From: an uncultured Nitrospirota bacterium
GTDB lineage: Bacteria > CG2-30-53-67
Assembly (NCBI GenBank): GCA_947259355.1
Contig: CAMYMF010000008.1
Location: 1-64,000, forward strand
Direction: 5' to 3'
Length of the DNA stretch: 64,000 nt
The translations under genes and the position numbers were made by a program. Below, one piece after another: positions 44,036 through 55,211 of the stretch (its first letter is position 1; every line of letters starts with the position of its first letter). A model generated the notes under the pieces. The model was not told the DNA's origin. It was given only the letters and a program-made list of their open reading frames with translations, and made no database searches.

Positions 44036-44839
44036 TCACCGGTCGAGGGGGGGTATATCCAGGGACGTTCGCTCCTTTAACCGTTCATTCGCGTCTTCCG
44101 CCAGCCGCTTGGCCTCCCGCGCGGATTCGTAAGCCCCATCGACGAGTCGGAGGATTTCTCTGAAATCAAAGGAGTGCCACTTCGCTTTGGAGGCCTGAAA
44201 TCTGGAGATCGCTTCCTGGAGCCGCTCCTCTGCTGCAGCGGTGGGCCGCCCCTCCCGGCGGGCAAGGAGCACGAATTCCCGGCTCCAGTTGATGGTGTTT
44301 CGCGCGTAGTAAATCAGTGAAAGGGTCGCCTGGGCCTCCTCGGGGATACTCGATGGCCCCGTTTTTTCGCGACCGTGACACCGCCGGCAGGCATCGGCTA
44401 TGTTGGCAGGAGACAGAATCGCCGTGTTCATGGCACCGTGACAGGTAATGCAGGTCGGGCTGTCCAGAATGCTGTCTCGCACCTGAAGGATTCGGTAGTG
44501 TTTGCTGCGAGCGAATTCCTCCAACTGCGCTCCATGGCAATTTCCACAAAGTTCTGGGATGTTGCCCGCATAGGTGGGGCTCGCTGGATCCGAGGCGGCG
44601 CGGATGCTCCGGTGGGCCCCATCGAGCGTGCCGCTCGACGAATCGCCGCCGTGGCACCGGTCGCATGTCACACCGGCCTTGTCGTGAACCGTGTTCTTCC
44701 ATTGCAGATAAGCTCGACCGGCCGGTGTCGCTTCGTTAAGTTCGCTGTGGCAAGTAAGACAGGTATTTGGCTCACCCCGAGCCGGGTGAACCATCCCAAG
44801 GCAGAGCAGCACCAGTATAAGGAGTCTGGGGAACCTCAT
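44036..44839 (-). CDS. Periplasmic pentaheme c-type cytochrome
   Basis: The 267-residue product has a signal peptide (cleavage near PARG-EPN) and five CxxCH sites starting at residues 27 (CLTCH), 59 (CDRCH), 98 (CGNCH), 130 (CITCH) and 151 (CRRCH). The C-terminal 110 residues lack hemes and look helical (RNTINWSREFVLLARREG, then a long Glu/Arg-rich helix), as in some nitrite-reductase-like or NrfB-type proteins. It likely moves electrons in the periplasm; partner unknown. A TauE/SafE transporter gene on the same strand lies 48 bases upstream. Confidence 0.88.
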   Translation of the reverse strand: MRFPRLLILVLLCLGMVHPARGEPNTCLTCHSELNEATPAGRAYLQWKNTVHDKAGVTCDRCHGGDSSSGTLDGAHRSIRAASDPASPTYAGNIPELCGNCHGAQLEEFARSKHYRILQVRDSILDSPTCITCHGAMNTAILSPANIADACRRCHGREKTGPSSIPEEAQATLSLIYYARNTINWSREFVLLARREGRPTAAAEERLQEAISRFQASKAKWHSFDFREILRLVDGAYESAREAKRLAEDANERLKERTSLDIPPLDR

Positions 44840-44887
44840 GCGACCACTCCAAATATCTCATAAATCACTTTAATTTTATCCTATATA

Positions 44888-45808
44888 CTATTGAAAATAT
44901 ACGATAATATATCGAAAAGATACAAAGAGCGTAGCTGCACCGAGGATCCCCTTGATGACGCGCGCCGGCACGTGTTTCTGCAGTCGGCTCCCCACGTAGA
45001 TGCCTGCGAGGCCGCCGACGCCAAAGAGGCCTCCGAGCAACCAGTCCGGAGATGTGGCAAGGGTCCCCGGCGCCGGCAACAGACTGTAGAAACCGACACC
45101 CGCCAGAGAGGCCACGAAGGTTCCCATCAGCCCCGCCCCGGCCACAGTGTGCACCGGCAGATGCAATACACTGACGCAGAAGGGCACCATGATCGCGCCA
45201 CCTCCGATCCCGTAAACACCACCGATGACCCCCACCATAAAAGAGACGGCACCGACCATCCCTGTTTGGAAGACGTATCGGTTTCCCTGGAATTCATACT
45301 CGGTCCGTCTGAAGGAGGCCGAGATCGTGCGGACCACGCTTGCTCCGATATGCGTCGACCCCGCAGGCTCACCTGCTCCACGCTGCCCGGGCTGATGCGT
45401 ACTCAATACTTGACGGACCAGGCGCGCCGCCACATAGAGGAGCACACACCCCACGAAGAACTTGAATCGCCGAGGGTCCGGCAGAAAATGGATCCGCAGA
45501 AAATAACCGAACAGGATGCCCGGAAGGGTGCCAAGAACGATGCTCCAGGTCAGAGGCCAGACCATCCGCCCTTCTTTGATGAACCGGTAAAGACCGCTTG
45601 GGATGGCCACAATGTTGTAGACAAAATTCGTCGCACTGACGGAGGGGGCCGTATAGTTGAGAAAGCTCATCTGAAAGGGAAGAAGTAGGAAAGCACCCGA
45701 AACCCCTCCAAGCGACGAGAAGGCGGCGATGACGAGCGCCACCGCCGGCGGCAGGAGAATGGACGTCTCCACTCCCGAAATCGGGAAAAGGTGAGTGAGC
45801 AGCGACAT
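44888..45808 (-). CDS. TauE/SafE family sulfite or organosulfonate exporter
   Basis: The 306-residue membrane protein shows the duplicated TauE/SafE pattern: an early GGVSGAFLLLPFQ, then NFVYNIVAIPSG, and a second half with GVIGGVYGIGGGAIMVPF. About eight helices are predicted. The family exports sulfite, sulfoacetate or related anions. A cytochrome gene follows 48 bases later on the same strand, which would fit sulfur oxyanion metabolism, though this is speculation. A TTG start at 45838 is possible but less supported. Confidence 0.87.
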   Translation of the reverse strand: MSLLTHLFPISGVETSILLPPAVALVIAAFSSLGGVSGAFLLLPFQMSFLNYTAPSVSATNFVYNIVAIPSGLYRFIKEGRMVWPLTWSIVLGTLPGILFGYFLRIHFLPDPRRFKFFVGCVLLYVAARLVRQVLSTHQPGQRGAGEPAGSTHIGASVVRTISASFRRTEYEFQGNRYVFQTGMVGAVSFMVGVIGGVYGIGGGAIMVPFCVSVLHLPVHTVAGAGLMGTFVASLAGVGFYSLLPAPGTLATSPDWLLGGLFGVGGLAGIYVGSRLQKHVPARVIKGILGAATLFVSFRYIIVYFQ

Positions 45809-45907
45809 AGGCTCTCGCAAGAATGGATGCTCCGGCAAGTTAACACGATGGGACCGTGAAGGTCAAGAACGCCGCCCGAAGTCCGGGTCGCGTTTGCGGA
45901 GAATCCA

Positions 45908-47221
45908 TCACGGCGCAGGCACGGGACGGAGCGGATACAAAGGCCGTTTGCGGCAGGGGTTGTAGAGAGGATCTCCGATCAGAATCATCTGCCAGGACAG
46001 ATAGGGACTGGTCATGGCGAACACCTCGGCCAGGGTGTATTGCCCACTCATCAGGAGGGGAAAGAACAACGAGGGCCGGGGAAAGGCTTCCAGATAAGGC
46101 TCCGCCACGGGACCGAGCGTGGCGGTCACGCCGTCCTCGATCATTCGCTTCACCCAGTAATTCCGCTTCGGGTCCCGCAGGGAGCGACCCTCGGCACTGG
46201 CCACATGGTAGCCGACGGCCCCTCGCACCCACTGAAAGGCATCCCGGTATTCGGCCAGGCTGTACCAGCCACAATAGAGGGCGGCTCCCGGCGCTTCACC
46301 GGGCCCGAAGAGCTCCTTCCGGTTGTCCAGGGTTACCGGGATGCGGCTCTCCTGCAGAAGATGAGCGGTTTTTCGGATATCGGCATCGAAACGTCCATAC
46401 GCCCCCCTTGCCGAATCGAGTCCCCGGGCATCCAAGTAGGCGTGTCCCTCTAGCCCGCTGCTCTCAACGGCAACGGCCGTGCGAAGGAGCGTCTCAGCAT
46501 GGGCCGGTGTCGGCGCATCGAGTCGGCTGATCATGAGGGCCTGCGTCTCGGTTGGAGCCGACCGTCGACCCCCTTGATAGTAGGGGTTGGGCTGCCATCG
46601 CGCAATCGAATAAGGACCAGACAGGACCAGGGCCAACTCCGAATCGACGGCGGCTACGGTGTCGCTTCCGAGCAGTCGGGAGAGTTCGGCTCTGAGACGC
46701 AGGCGTTCCGCTCGCAAAGCCTGCGCGTCGGGCGCGTCCCCTGCCCCGCCGGTGTTTGGGAAGGGTCCGCTTTTGGCCACCGAGTCGAGTGCAGCCTGCA
46801 CGTGACCCAGGCGGTCCCGATGGGTCCGAATCTCTTCTGGCGAGCTCGTCGAAGGCCGGACGGCGCCGATGCGAAGGGGGATGCCGTAGGTGGTCAGCAG
46901 GCAGCGGATGCGGATGCCCCGTCGACCCAGCGCCTCAACAGCCTGTCTCACGGGCGTCGCCAGTTTCACCTCATATTCCGCTCGAGTGATCTGCTCCGCG
47001 TCCGGCACGGACACGGGTGCAAGGTTCGCCTCCGGCACTTTCCTGAGCTCCAGATAGAGGCGCCCAAGGCGGATGGAATCAGCGGTAGCCTCGTTCACCA
47101 CAACGAGGACCTGCTCAGGCAAAAGGGCTGTTTCTCCGGATGAGGGTAGCGCGAACACCACCCAGAGGAGCCACAGCAGCCGTCTACCCGCACCGCTTTG
47201 TCTGGCACAGGATCGCTCCAT
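45908..47221 (-). CDS. TIGR03790 family protein
   Basis: The 437-residue product has a signal peptide (residues ~10-30, LLWLLWVVFALPSSGETA). Then comes the TIGR03790 core: VLVVVNEATADSIRLGRLYL, KVPEANLAPVSVPDAEQITR and RIRCLLTTYGIPLRIG. Later blocks GYHVASAEGRSLRDP and ATLGPVAEPYLEAFP also fit. The family is found in planctomycetes and Deltaproteobacteria and has no assigned function; the secreted location is from the signal peptide. An upstream start at 47296 lacks a signal and was rejected. The gene is divergent from the MshEN-type gene. Confidence 0.85.
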   Translation of the reverse strand: MERSCARQSGAGRRLLWLLWVVFALPSSGETALLPEQVLVVVNEATADSIRLGRLYLELRKVPEANLAPVSVPDAEQITRAEYEVKLATPVRQAVEALGRRGIRIRCLLTTYGIPLRIGAVRPSTSSPEEIRTHRDRLGHVQAALDSVAKSGPFPNTGGAGDAPDAQALRAERLRLRAELSRLLGSDTVAAVDSELALVLSGPYSIARWQPNPYYQGGRRSAPTETQALMISRLDAPTPAHAETLLRTAVAVESSGLEGHAYLDARGLDSARGAYGRFDADIRKTAHLLQESRIPVTLDNRKELFGPGEAPGAALYCGWYSLAEYRDAFQWVRGAVGYHVASAEGRSLRDPKRNYWVKRMIEDGVTATLGPVAEPYLEAFPRPSLFFPLLMSGQYTLAEVFAMTSPYLSWQMILIGDPLYNPCRKRPLYPLRPVPAP

Positions 47222-47391
47222 GACCGCATTATACGAGTCGGGGACCCGAAAACCAAGAAGATTCGTGGGAATCCCCGGCCGGGCAGGCCAGATCAATTTA
47301 GGGTCGCCAGATTCCCCCTCTTCCCTATATAATTATAGATAATTAGATAGTGTTGCGGATGTAGCGTACGGGGGATACGGCGTTTGCCTTG

Positions 47392-47509
47392 CAGCGGACA
47401 GCTGGCGCTGTCGCTGAAGTGGTCGGACGCAGGAGTTTTCCTGGCGGATCAATCGAAGACGCTGATCGCGTAGAGAATGCTCTACGCATTGCATCAGACA
47501 AACCTGATG
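47392..47509 (+). ncRNA. Possible structured leader with four tandem hairpins
   Basis: Successive stems are CAGCgGACAGC with GCTGTCGCTG (47392-47416, one bulge), CAGGA/TCCTG (47430-47443), GCGTAGAG/CTCTACGC (47468-47487, AATG loop) and CATCAG/CTGATG (47492-47509). It lies 153 bases upstream of the MshEN-type gene on the same strand, followed by an AT-rich stretch. I could not match it to a known riboswitch family. Confidence 0.42.
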
Positions 47510-47662
47510 GAGGCAGCAAAACCGAAGGGAACGATATGAAGCAAAACAATAAAAAACTTTATTATAATTCACTTACAGTTTTTACTTAACCTAAAACATT
47601 AAGTCGATCAGCGGAGCAAAAGTATCCAAACCAATCGATCACGGAGAGGACCCAGAATCAAG

Positions 47663-48787
47663 ATGCGACCCAAACTGACCCGCTACATTATTGAGAAAGG
47701 CTATGCCACCGAGGAGCAATGCACGGAAGCGCTGCAGCGACAGGTGGTCTTCGGAGGCAAATTCGGCACCAACCTGCTGGAGCTTTTTCACCTAACCGAG
47801 GACCAGCTCCTGGAGGCTTTAAGCCACAGCCACCGCATTGCTGTGGCCGACCCGAAACGCCTCGACAAGATCGATTCGAAGCTGATCGAATTGTTTCCCG
47901 AGTCGCTCGCCGTGAAACATCGGATGATTCCGTTCGAGGAATCGCAGGGCCGCGTGCATGTCGCCGTAATCGAGCCGGGTGATATGGAGGGGATTGACCA
48001 GATCAGCTTTCGCACCGGAAAGGTGGCCGTGCCCTTCATCACCACCGAACTTAAGATGGGGTTTCTTCTGGAGAAGTATTATGGTATTCAGAGAGACCGG
48101 CGGTTCATTTCTATCCCCGAGGAAGAATCGAGACTCCGGGAGGAGTGGATTCGAAAGAAGCAACACAAGCGGGCCCAACAAGGCCGCATCGACGAAATAG
48201 AATTCGAGCAGACCGGAGAAACCGTCCTGGCGCTGGTCGACGAGGCGCCGCTCCCCCCTGATCCCGTCGTGGATGCCACGCTGCCCCTCGACCTGACCAG
48301 TTTCGAGGGCGCCTCTCGCGGGCTTTCAGAAGCTGACGATCGCAACGACATTGCGGGCATCCTAATGGCCTTCGCCGGTTTTCATTTCGAGCGCTCCATC
48401 CTCTTCACCATCAAGGGTGAAACTGTGCACGGATGGAAGGGGGGCGGTATGTGGAAGAACCCGCACATCATCGAGAAGATACGCTTTTCCCTGCCTGATC
48501 CGAGCATCATTCGGGATGTGGCCTATCGTAAAGATGTGTATCGGGGAGCGCTCCAAGATGTGCTCATTCACCGCCGACTGATCAAGGTTTTGGGGGCGCC
48601 CTTTCCGCGGGAGGTTGTGGCGTTCCCCCTGGCAATCCGCGACAAAGTGTTCTGCGTGCTTTACGGAGACAACGCCATCAGCAACGATCCCATTGCACCA
48701 ACAGAGCCGCTTCGCAGGATGGCGGTCAAGGCAGCCCTCTCCTTTGAGATCCTGATTCTCAAAGCAAAAATCGCCTTCTGCGCCTGA
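47663..48787 (+). CDS. GspE/MshE N-terminal domain protein
   Basis: Residues ~1-140 form a GspE/PilB N-terminal domain of the MshEN kind (LTRYIIEKGYATEEQCTEAL; KRLDKIDSKLIELFPESLAVKHRMIPF; then VAVIEPGDMEGIDQISF). This fold binds c-di-GMP in several ATPases, but here the ATPase part is missing. Residues ~225-374 look like a GAF-like sensor domain (DIAGILMAFAGFHFERSILF, then VVAFPLAIRDKVFCVLYGDN). The protein may be a stand-alone regulator of secretion, pili or gliding; not shown. No ATPase domain means it is not an active motor. The upstream 440 bases contain a possible structured RNA. Confidence 0.8.
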   Translation: MRPKLTRYIIEKGYATEEQCTEALQRQVVFGGKFGTNLLELFHLTEDQLLEALSHSHRIAVADPKRLDKIDSKLIELFPESLAVKHRMIPFEESQGRVHVAVIEPGDMEGIDQISFRTGKVAVPFITTELKMGFLLEKYYGIQRDRRFISIPEEESRLREEWIRKKQHKRAQQGRIDEIEFEQTGETVLALVDEAPLPPDPVVDATLPLDLTSFEGASRGLSEADDRNDIAGILMAFAGFHFERSILFTIKGETVHGWKGGGMWKNPHIIEKIRFSLPDPSIIRDVAYRKDVYRGALQDVLIHRRLIKVLGAPFPREVVAFPLAIRDKVFCVLYGDNAISNDPIAPTEPLRRMAVKAALSFEILILKAKIAFCA

Positions 48788-48802
48788 AACAGCCCCCCGG
48801 GA

Positions 48803-49921
48803 TCAGCCCATCACCGAGTGGTTTCTCTGCACCAGTCTTCGGCACTTCTCATCCAGCGTGGCCAGAAGCTTGTCATAGGAATCGGCAAAGGCCTTCACCC
48901 CTTCGTCCTGGAGCCGCCCCGTGATCGTGTAGAGTCCGATGCCGAGCGCGGCCAGCCGGTGCTGCACGTCGATGGCGCCCTCCAGTCCCTGGTCAAGGGT
49001 GGCGGCCGCTTCGCCGTGGTCCCGAAACGCCGCCAGCGTCGCCGGAGGCACGGTGTTCACCGTGTCCGGACCAATCAGCTCGCGCACGTAGTACGTGTCG
49101 GGATAGGCGGGGTTCTTGGTACCCGTGCTCCCCCAGAGGAGCCGCTGCACCCGGGCGCCACGGTGTCGCAATTCAACGAAGGGCGCGCCGTAAAAGATCT
49201 CCCGGAAACGCCGATAGGCCAGCTTGGCATTGGAGACGGCGATCTTCCCCCGCAGGGCGAGAGCCTCCGGCGTACCGATGGCGTCCAGTTCCCGGTCGAC
49301 GGCGGTGTCGACCCTGCTCACAAAGAAGGAGGCCACCGAAGCGACCCGGGTCGGGTCGGGACACCGTTCGAGACCGGCCATGTAGGCATCCGCCACGGCA
49401 TCGTAGTGGGCCAGGGAAAACATGAGGGTCACATTGATGTTGATCCCCTCGGCAGTCAGCGTCTCAAAGGCTGAGACCCCTTCCCGCGTGGCGGGCACCT
49501 TGATCATCAGGTTCGGTCGATCGATGAGGCGCCACAGGTGCCGTACCCGCACCACGGTGCCGTCCCGGTCGTGGGCCAGATGGGGCGAGACTTCCATGCT
49601 CACATAGCCGTCGCTCCCCTCTGTTCGGTCATAGACCGGCCGAAGGATGTCCGCCGCCTGACGAATGTCCGCCACCGCGAGCCGCTCGAATACGTCCGCC
49701 ATGGCGAGATTCGGTTCGCGGGTCACGAGAGCCGTAAGCATCCCGTCGTAGGCGTCTCCCCCGCCAATGGCCTTTTCGAAGATGGACGGATTGCTGGTAA
49801 CACCGCGAATTCCATCCGCTTTGATCAGTCTTTCCAGCTCCCCATTCTCGAGCATCCGCCGATGTATGTAATCGAGCCAGATCGACTGCCCGTATTTGTT
49901 CACCGCTTTGACCCGGTTCAT
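48803..49921 (-). CDS. tal: Transaldolase
   Basis: The 372-residue product is of the long transaldolase type. The Schiff-base lysine is Lys141 in [11 protein letters not shown]. Other marks are [22 protein letters not shown] near residue 40, and [18 protein letters not shown]. Transaldolase transfers a dihydroxyacetone unit between sugar phosphates in the non-oxidative pentose phosphate pathway. The start overlaps the stop of rpiB (ATGA), so the two are coupled. It converges with the MshEN-type gene, 15 bases apart, with no clear terminator between. Confidence 0.94.
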   Translation of the reverse strand: MNRVKAVNKYGQSIWLDYIHRRMLENGELERLIKADGIRGVTSNPSIFEKAIGGGDAYDGMLTALVTREPNLAMADVFERLAVADIRQAADILRPVYDRTEGSDGYVSMEVSPHLAHDRDGTVVRVRHLWRLIDRPNLMIKVPATREGVSAFETLTAEGININVTLMFSLAHYDAVADAYMAGLERCPDPTRVASVASFFVSRVDTAVDRELDAIGTPEALALRGKIAVSNAKLAYRRFREIFYGAPFVELRHRGARVQRLLWGSTGTKNPAYPDTYYVRELIGPDTVNTVPPATLAAFRDHGEAAATLDQGLEGAIDVQHRLAALGIGLYTITGRLQDEGVKAFADSYDKLLATLDEKCRRLVQRNHSVMG

Positions 49922-50406
49922 CTCTTACTCTCCTGTCCTTCACTCGTACGCTCTGCCGCTCCGCAGCCTCGCTCCAGGTCCCGCACCTTGGCGAGACGCC
50001 GCTGGTGACGGGTGGCGCCCGAAAATCGTGCTGCCATGAAACTGGTCACCAGTTGTCGGGCGAGCTCCGGCCCAATGACTCTTGCACCAAGTACCAGGAC
50101 ATTGATGTCGTCGTGCTCTACGCCCTGGTGGGCGGAGTAAGTATCATGGCAGAGGCCGGCTCGGATGCCTGCTATCTTGTTGGCCGCCACCGAGGCCCCG
50201 ACGCCGCTGCCGCAGAGCAAGATTCCCCGCTCAACCCGACCGTTTAGAATGTCCGTTCCTACGGCACGTGCGATGTCGGGGTAGTCCACCGGATCCTCAT
50301 TGTGGATCCCAACATCCAGCACATCATGTCCCAGATCCTTCAGGGAGCTTACCAGGACTTCCTTCAACTGAAAGCCCGCATGGTCCGCCCCGATGGCCAC
50401 CCGCAT
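49918..50406 (-). CDS. rpiB: Ribose-5-phosphate isomerase B
   Basis: The 162-residue product opens [16 protein letters not shown], the hallmark of RpiB. It has the catalytic loop [13 protein letters not shown] with the nucleophilic Cys and the conserved [12 protein letters not shown]. RpiB interconverts ribose 5-phosphate and ribulose 5-phosphate, complementing transaldolase. The start is fixed by GAGGAGGG nine bases before the ATG. The C-terminal 30 residues are a basic tail rich in Arg and Glu. It is the first gene of the tal operon. Confidence 0.93.
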   Translation of the reverse strand: MRVAIGADHAGFQLKEVLVSSLKDLGHDVLDVGIHNEDPVDYPDIARAVGTDILNGRVERGILLCGSGVGASVAANKIAGIRAGLCHDTYSAHQGVEHDDINVLVLGARVIGPELARQLVTSFMAARFSGATRHQRRLAKVRDLERGCGAAERTSEGQESKR

Positions 50407-50538
50407 TTTCACAACCCTCCTCTCATGTCGCATCTGCCCATTATTCAACCGCACATCGATGGGGAGCGCAACCGAACCGCCCGGTCCGGCTGAAATGGGG
50501 GTGCGTCGGGGAAATCCCAGTGACGGGCAAAAGGCCCG

Positions 50539-51807
50539 CTAGGTAGCCTGCGCCCCTTCGCCCAACCGGGCCAAGTGGCGAAAATCGCTGCCCGTAGGGC
50601 TCTGGAAGATGCGGAGCTCGAATTCGGGCAGCGCGGCCAGGAGATGATCAAATATGTCGGCCTGGATAGCCTCGTAGTTCGCCCAGACCTGATCGCTGCT
50701 GAAAACGTAGATCTCCAGCGGCAGACCGCGATCCGTGGGAGCCAGCTGCCGTACCAAAAAGGTCATCCCCTGATGCACCTTCGGGTGGTTTCTGAGATAG
50801 GCTTCGAGATAGGCCCGAAAGGTTCCGACATTGGTCAGACGCCTTCCATTGACGGGACTCTCCGCATCGACCCCCTGGTCTCGATTGGACTGCGCAATTT
50901 CGGCCTGCTTCTTCTCGAGATAGGGGCGGAGAAGCTGCATGCGGGAAAAACGCTCCAGCAGGGGCTCATCGCAGAAGCGAATGCTGGTCATGTCGAGGTA
51001 GAGGGCCCGTTTGATCCGGCGGCCCCCCGATTCCTGCATGCCCTGCCAATTCTTGAAGGAGTGGGAGATGAGCGCATAGGTCGGGATGGTGGTGATGGTC
51101 TTGTCCCAATTCTGCACCTTCACCGTCGTCAGCGAGACATCGAGGACATCGCCGTCGGCACCGAATTGGGGCATTTCGATCCAGTCACCCTTGCGCACCA
51201 TCTTGTTCGCAGAGAGCTGAATGCCTGCCACGAAGCCGAGGATGGCATCCTTGAAAATGAGCATGAGCACCGCGGTCAGGGCGCCGAGCCCGCTGAAGAA
51301 GACAAGGGGTGATTTGCCCGTCACCACCGAGAGCACCCAAATGCCCGCAATGAAGAACAGTCCGATCTTCAATGCCTGGACAAATCCCTTCACTGGGATC
51401 TGTTTTGCCACCGAGAACTGATCGTAGATGTCAAGGGCTGCGTTGAGCAGGGCGTCCGCCAACATGAGCACTATGAGAATCAGATAGACGGAGGCCACGC
51501 TGCCCAGCAAGGATGCGAGTCCCGGCGCATCGTGGAAGGCGACCGGGCCGAGCCGCATCAGAACCAGCGCCGGCGCGACATGGGCCAGCCGGCTGAAGAC
51601 CTTGCGCTCCAGAAAGATATTGTCCCAGGCAATGGCGCTCCTACGGACGATCTTTCCAACCAGGGTCACGAGAATCCTTCTGGCAGCAAGCAGGGCCACA
51701 TAGCAGAGCAGCAGAATCAGGCAGAGCAGGACACCGTTGAGAAAGAGAAGGGTTGCCTTTTCCGGCACGCCCTTGGCACCCAGCCATTCGGTGAGCTTCG
51801 TCTTCAT
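50539..51807 (-). CDS. Mechanosensitive ion channel, MscS family (YbdG-like)
   Basis: The 422-residue protein has four or five N-terminal helices and the MscS pore helix (PLVFFSGLGALTAVLMLIF, residues ~168-186, Gly/Ala-rich as in TM3a). The beta domain follows with NKMVRKGDWIEMPQFGADG, then VSLTTVKVQNWDKT and IPTYALISHSFKNW. Large size with extra helices suits the YbdG/MscM branch. It opens on hypo-osmotic shock to release solutes. The C-terminal ~150 residues hold an extended cytoplasmic domain. It lies 132 bases upstream of rpiB on the same strand. Confidence 0.92.
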   Translation of the reverse strand: MKTKLTEWLGAKGVPEKATLLFLNGVLLCLILLLCYVALLAARRILVTLVGKIVRRSAIAWDNIFLERKVFSRLAHVAPALVLMRLGPVAFHDAPGLASLLGSVASVYLILIVLMLADALLNAALDIYDQFSVAKQIPVKGFVQALKIGLFFIAGIWVLSVVTGKSPLVFFSGLGALTAVLMLIFKDAILGFVAGIQLSANKMVRKGDWIEMPQFGADGDVLDVSLTTVKVQNWDKTITTIPTYALISHSFKNWQGMQESGGRRIKRALYLDMTSIRFCDEPLLERFSRMQLLRPYLEKKQAEIAQSNRDQGVDAESPVNGRRLTNVGTFRAYLEAYLRNHPKVHQGMTFLVRQLAPTDRGLPLEIYVFSSDQVWANYEAIQADIFDHLLAALPEFELRIFQSPTGSDFRHLARLGEGAQAT

Positions 51808-51847
51808 GCCTTACCATCCTCAGGACCGTGGTACGGGTCCCTGTGTT

Positions 51848-53533
<1,686 letters not shown>

Positions 53534-53663
53534 TTGAAATCGCATCCTCCGCTGTTGGGTTCACGCATCCCGCAAACTCTGGCCCATCTTACCGGAATTG
53601 AACATCGAGTCAATACCGAAATGTCACAGGCTTGGCGAAGGAGAGGGTCGTCTCCCCTGCCCA

Positions 53664-54488
53664 TCAATCGAGAAAGAGATCCTGCTGCAAGGACTCTCCG
53701 GGACAGACCGCGTAGGGGGTGAAGTCCTCGACCCCCTCTTCCGTGAGGACCGCTTCGTCGATGAAGAAAACACCAGTGCAACGGCGACTCTCCCGGGTCA
53801 GCACGGCCCACCCGGCGTCTGCCATGATTTCAGGCTTGCGGCTTGCGCGGATCATGGCCTCGCCTCCGAGCAGGTTGCGCACAGCGCTCGTGGCAATGGT
53901 GGTTCGGGGCCAGAGCGCATTCACCGCAATGCCGTCCGCAGCGAATTCGGCCGACATGCCGAGCACCCAGATGCTCATGGCATATTTGGCCAACGTGTAG
54001 GCGGCATGGTCGCGAAACCATCGGGGAGATATGTTCAACGGCGGTGAGATGTTGAGAATGTGCGGGTTCGCAGACTTTTTCAGGTGGGGGTGGCACATCT
54101 TCGCACAGAGAAAAGATCCTCGGGCATTGACGTCCTGCATCAAGTCGTAGCGTTTCATCGAGGTGTCGAGGGTTCCCGTCAGACTGATGGCACTTGCGTT
54201 GTTGATCAGAATGTCGATCCCACCGAAAGTGAAGACTGCCTTGTCAACTGCGGCCCGCACCTGGTCCTCGAAACGAATGTCCACCTGGCAAGGCAGGGCC
54301 CGCCCGCCGGCGTCCTCAATCTCCCGGGCCGCTGTATGAATGGTTCCAGGCAGACGGGGGTCCGTCTCCACCGTCTTGGCGGCCACAACGATGTTCGCAC
54401 CGTCCCGGGCCGCCCGAAGGGCAATGGCCTTGCCGATGCCGCGGCTGGCGCCTGTAATGAAAAGTGTCTTTCCGGCAAGGCTGCGCAT
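53664..54488 (-). CDS. Short-chain dehydrogenase (HSDL2-like)
   Basis: The 274-residue product has the NADP-binding TGASRGIGKAIAL (residues ~10-22), NNASAIS, and the catalytic Tyr-xxx-Lys as YTLAK (~167). A Ser is present a few residues earlier. The stretch LNISPPLNISPRWFRDHAAY and the NALWPRTTIATSAV motif resemble HSDL2, a lipid-linked SDR. The substrate is unknown. It follows a flavodoxin-like gene by 28 bases on the same strand. An upstream in-frame start at 54614 would overlap that gene and was rejected. Confidence 0.9.
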   Translation of the reverse strand: MRSLAGKTLFITGASRGIGKAIALRAARDGANIVVAAKTVETDPRLPGTIHTAAREIEDAGGRALPCQVDIRFEDQVRAAVDKAVFTFGGIDILINNASAISLTGTLDTSMKRYDLMQDVNARGSFLCAKMCHPHLKKSANPHILNISPPLNISPRWFRDHAAYTLAKYAMSIWVLGMSAEFAADGIAVNALWPRTTIATSAVRNLLGGEAMIRASRKPEIMADAGWAVLTRESRRCTGVFFIDEAVLTEEGVEDFTPYAVCPGESLQQDLFLD

Positions 54489-54516
54489 ATCGTAAGTACC
54501 GGCACTGCTGTCCGGG

Positions 54517-54993
54517 CTAAGCCAGTCGTTTGCAGAGCTCAGCGACCCGGGCCCCGAGCTTCGCTGCGTTGGTTGATCCCGTCTCATCGGGCGCGCCCAC
54601 ACAGGAGACGCCATAATGGCCGGTGGCGCTCATGGGGTCCCCGACAACCAACATCCCGTAGATCATCATACACTGAAAAATGGAAAAGAGAGTCGTTTCG
54701 TTGCCACCCTGGGGATAGCCCGCCGTGGTGAAGGCCGCACCGACTTTGTTTTCCATCTTCTTTCGCACGCCGACAAAGTCGTCAAAGACCCGTTTCAGAT
54801 CCGCCGCCATGACGCCGAAGTAGACCGGTGAGCCCGCAATGATTCCTGCCGCATTGACGAAGTCTTCCTTGCTCACCTCCTCCGTGCTTCGCAGCACTGC
54901 CTCCGCGCCCCTGGAGACCACCCCTTCCGCCACAGCCTCCGCCAGTTTCTTCGTATTTCCGGTTCGTGAGTAATACAGCACCAACACCTGCAT
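54517..54993 (-). CDS. Flavodoxin-like NAD(P)H:quinone oxidoreductase family protein
   Basis: The 158-residue protein opens with the FMN phosphate loop YYSRTGNTKKLAEAVAEG. Further flavin contacts are IAGSPVYFG and AFTTAGYPQGG, a WrbA-like pattern. It probably reduces quinones or transfers single electrons; the partner is unknown. GGAGGG lies before the ATG; an upstream frame from 55071 is unlike the family. It is the first gene of a two-gene unit with the SDR. Confidence 0.87.
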   Translation of the reverse strand: MQVLVLYYSRTGNTKKLAEAVAEGVVSRGAEAVLRSTEEVSKEDFVNAAGIIAGSPVYFGVMAADLKRVFDDFVGVRKKMENKVGAAFTTAGYPQGGNETTLFSIFQCMMIYGMLVVGDPMSATGHYGVSCVGAPDETGSTNAAKLGARVAELCKRLA

Positions 54994-55147
54994 GTCATCC
55001 CTCCTTCTGTCGTCCCCCCTGCGGCCGCCGTAGACTGGCAGCGGCATTTCATCCAAGCTACTCCATATCAATCCCGGCGCGGAATAGCAAGCAAAATTGA
55101 GCGTTTTACGAGGGCCGGCCTCTGAGGAGAAGGAGCTGAAGACAAGA

Positions 55148-55171
55148 AGGGCCCGCCGGATGGCGGGCCCT
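55148..55171 (-). terminator. Terminator of the FGE-like lipoprotein gene
   Basis: AGGGCCCGCC (55148-55157) and GGCGGGCCCT (55162-55171) make a perfect ten-pair stem with a four-base loop. On the minus strand it ends in TTCTTGTC. Confidence 0.75.
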
Positions 55172-55211
55172 GTTCATCATGATCTCTGGAACATCTACGC
55201 TGTGGGCAGCT

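Noticed and set aside
47392-47509. Known c-di-GMP, TPP or cobalamin riboswitch
   Set aside because: The conserved core words of those classes are missing; only generic hairpins are visible.
47389-47589. Plus-strand 66-codon frame over the tandem hairpins
   Set aside because: The TTG start has no ribosome site; the stems explain the sequence better.
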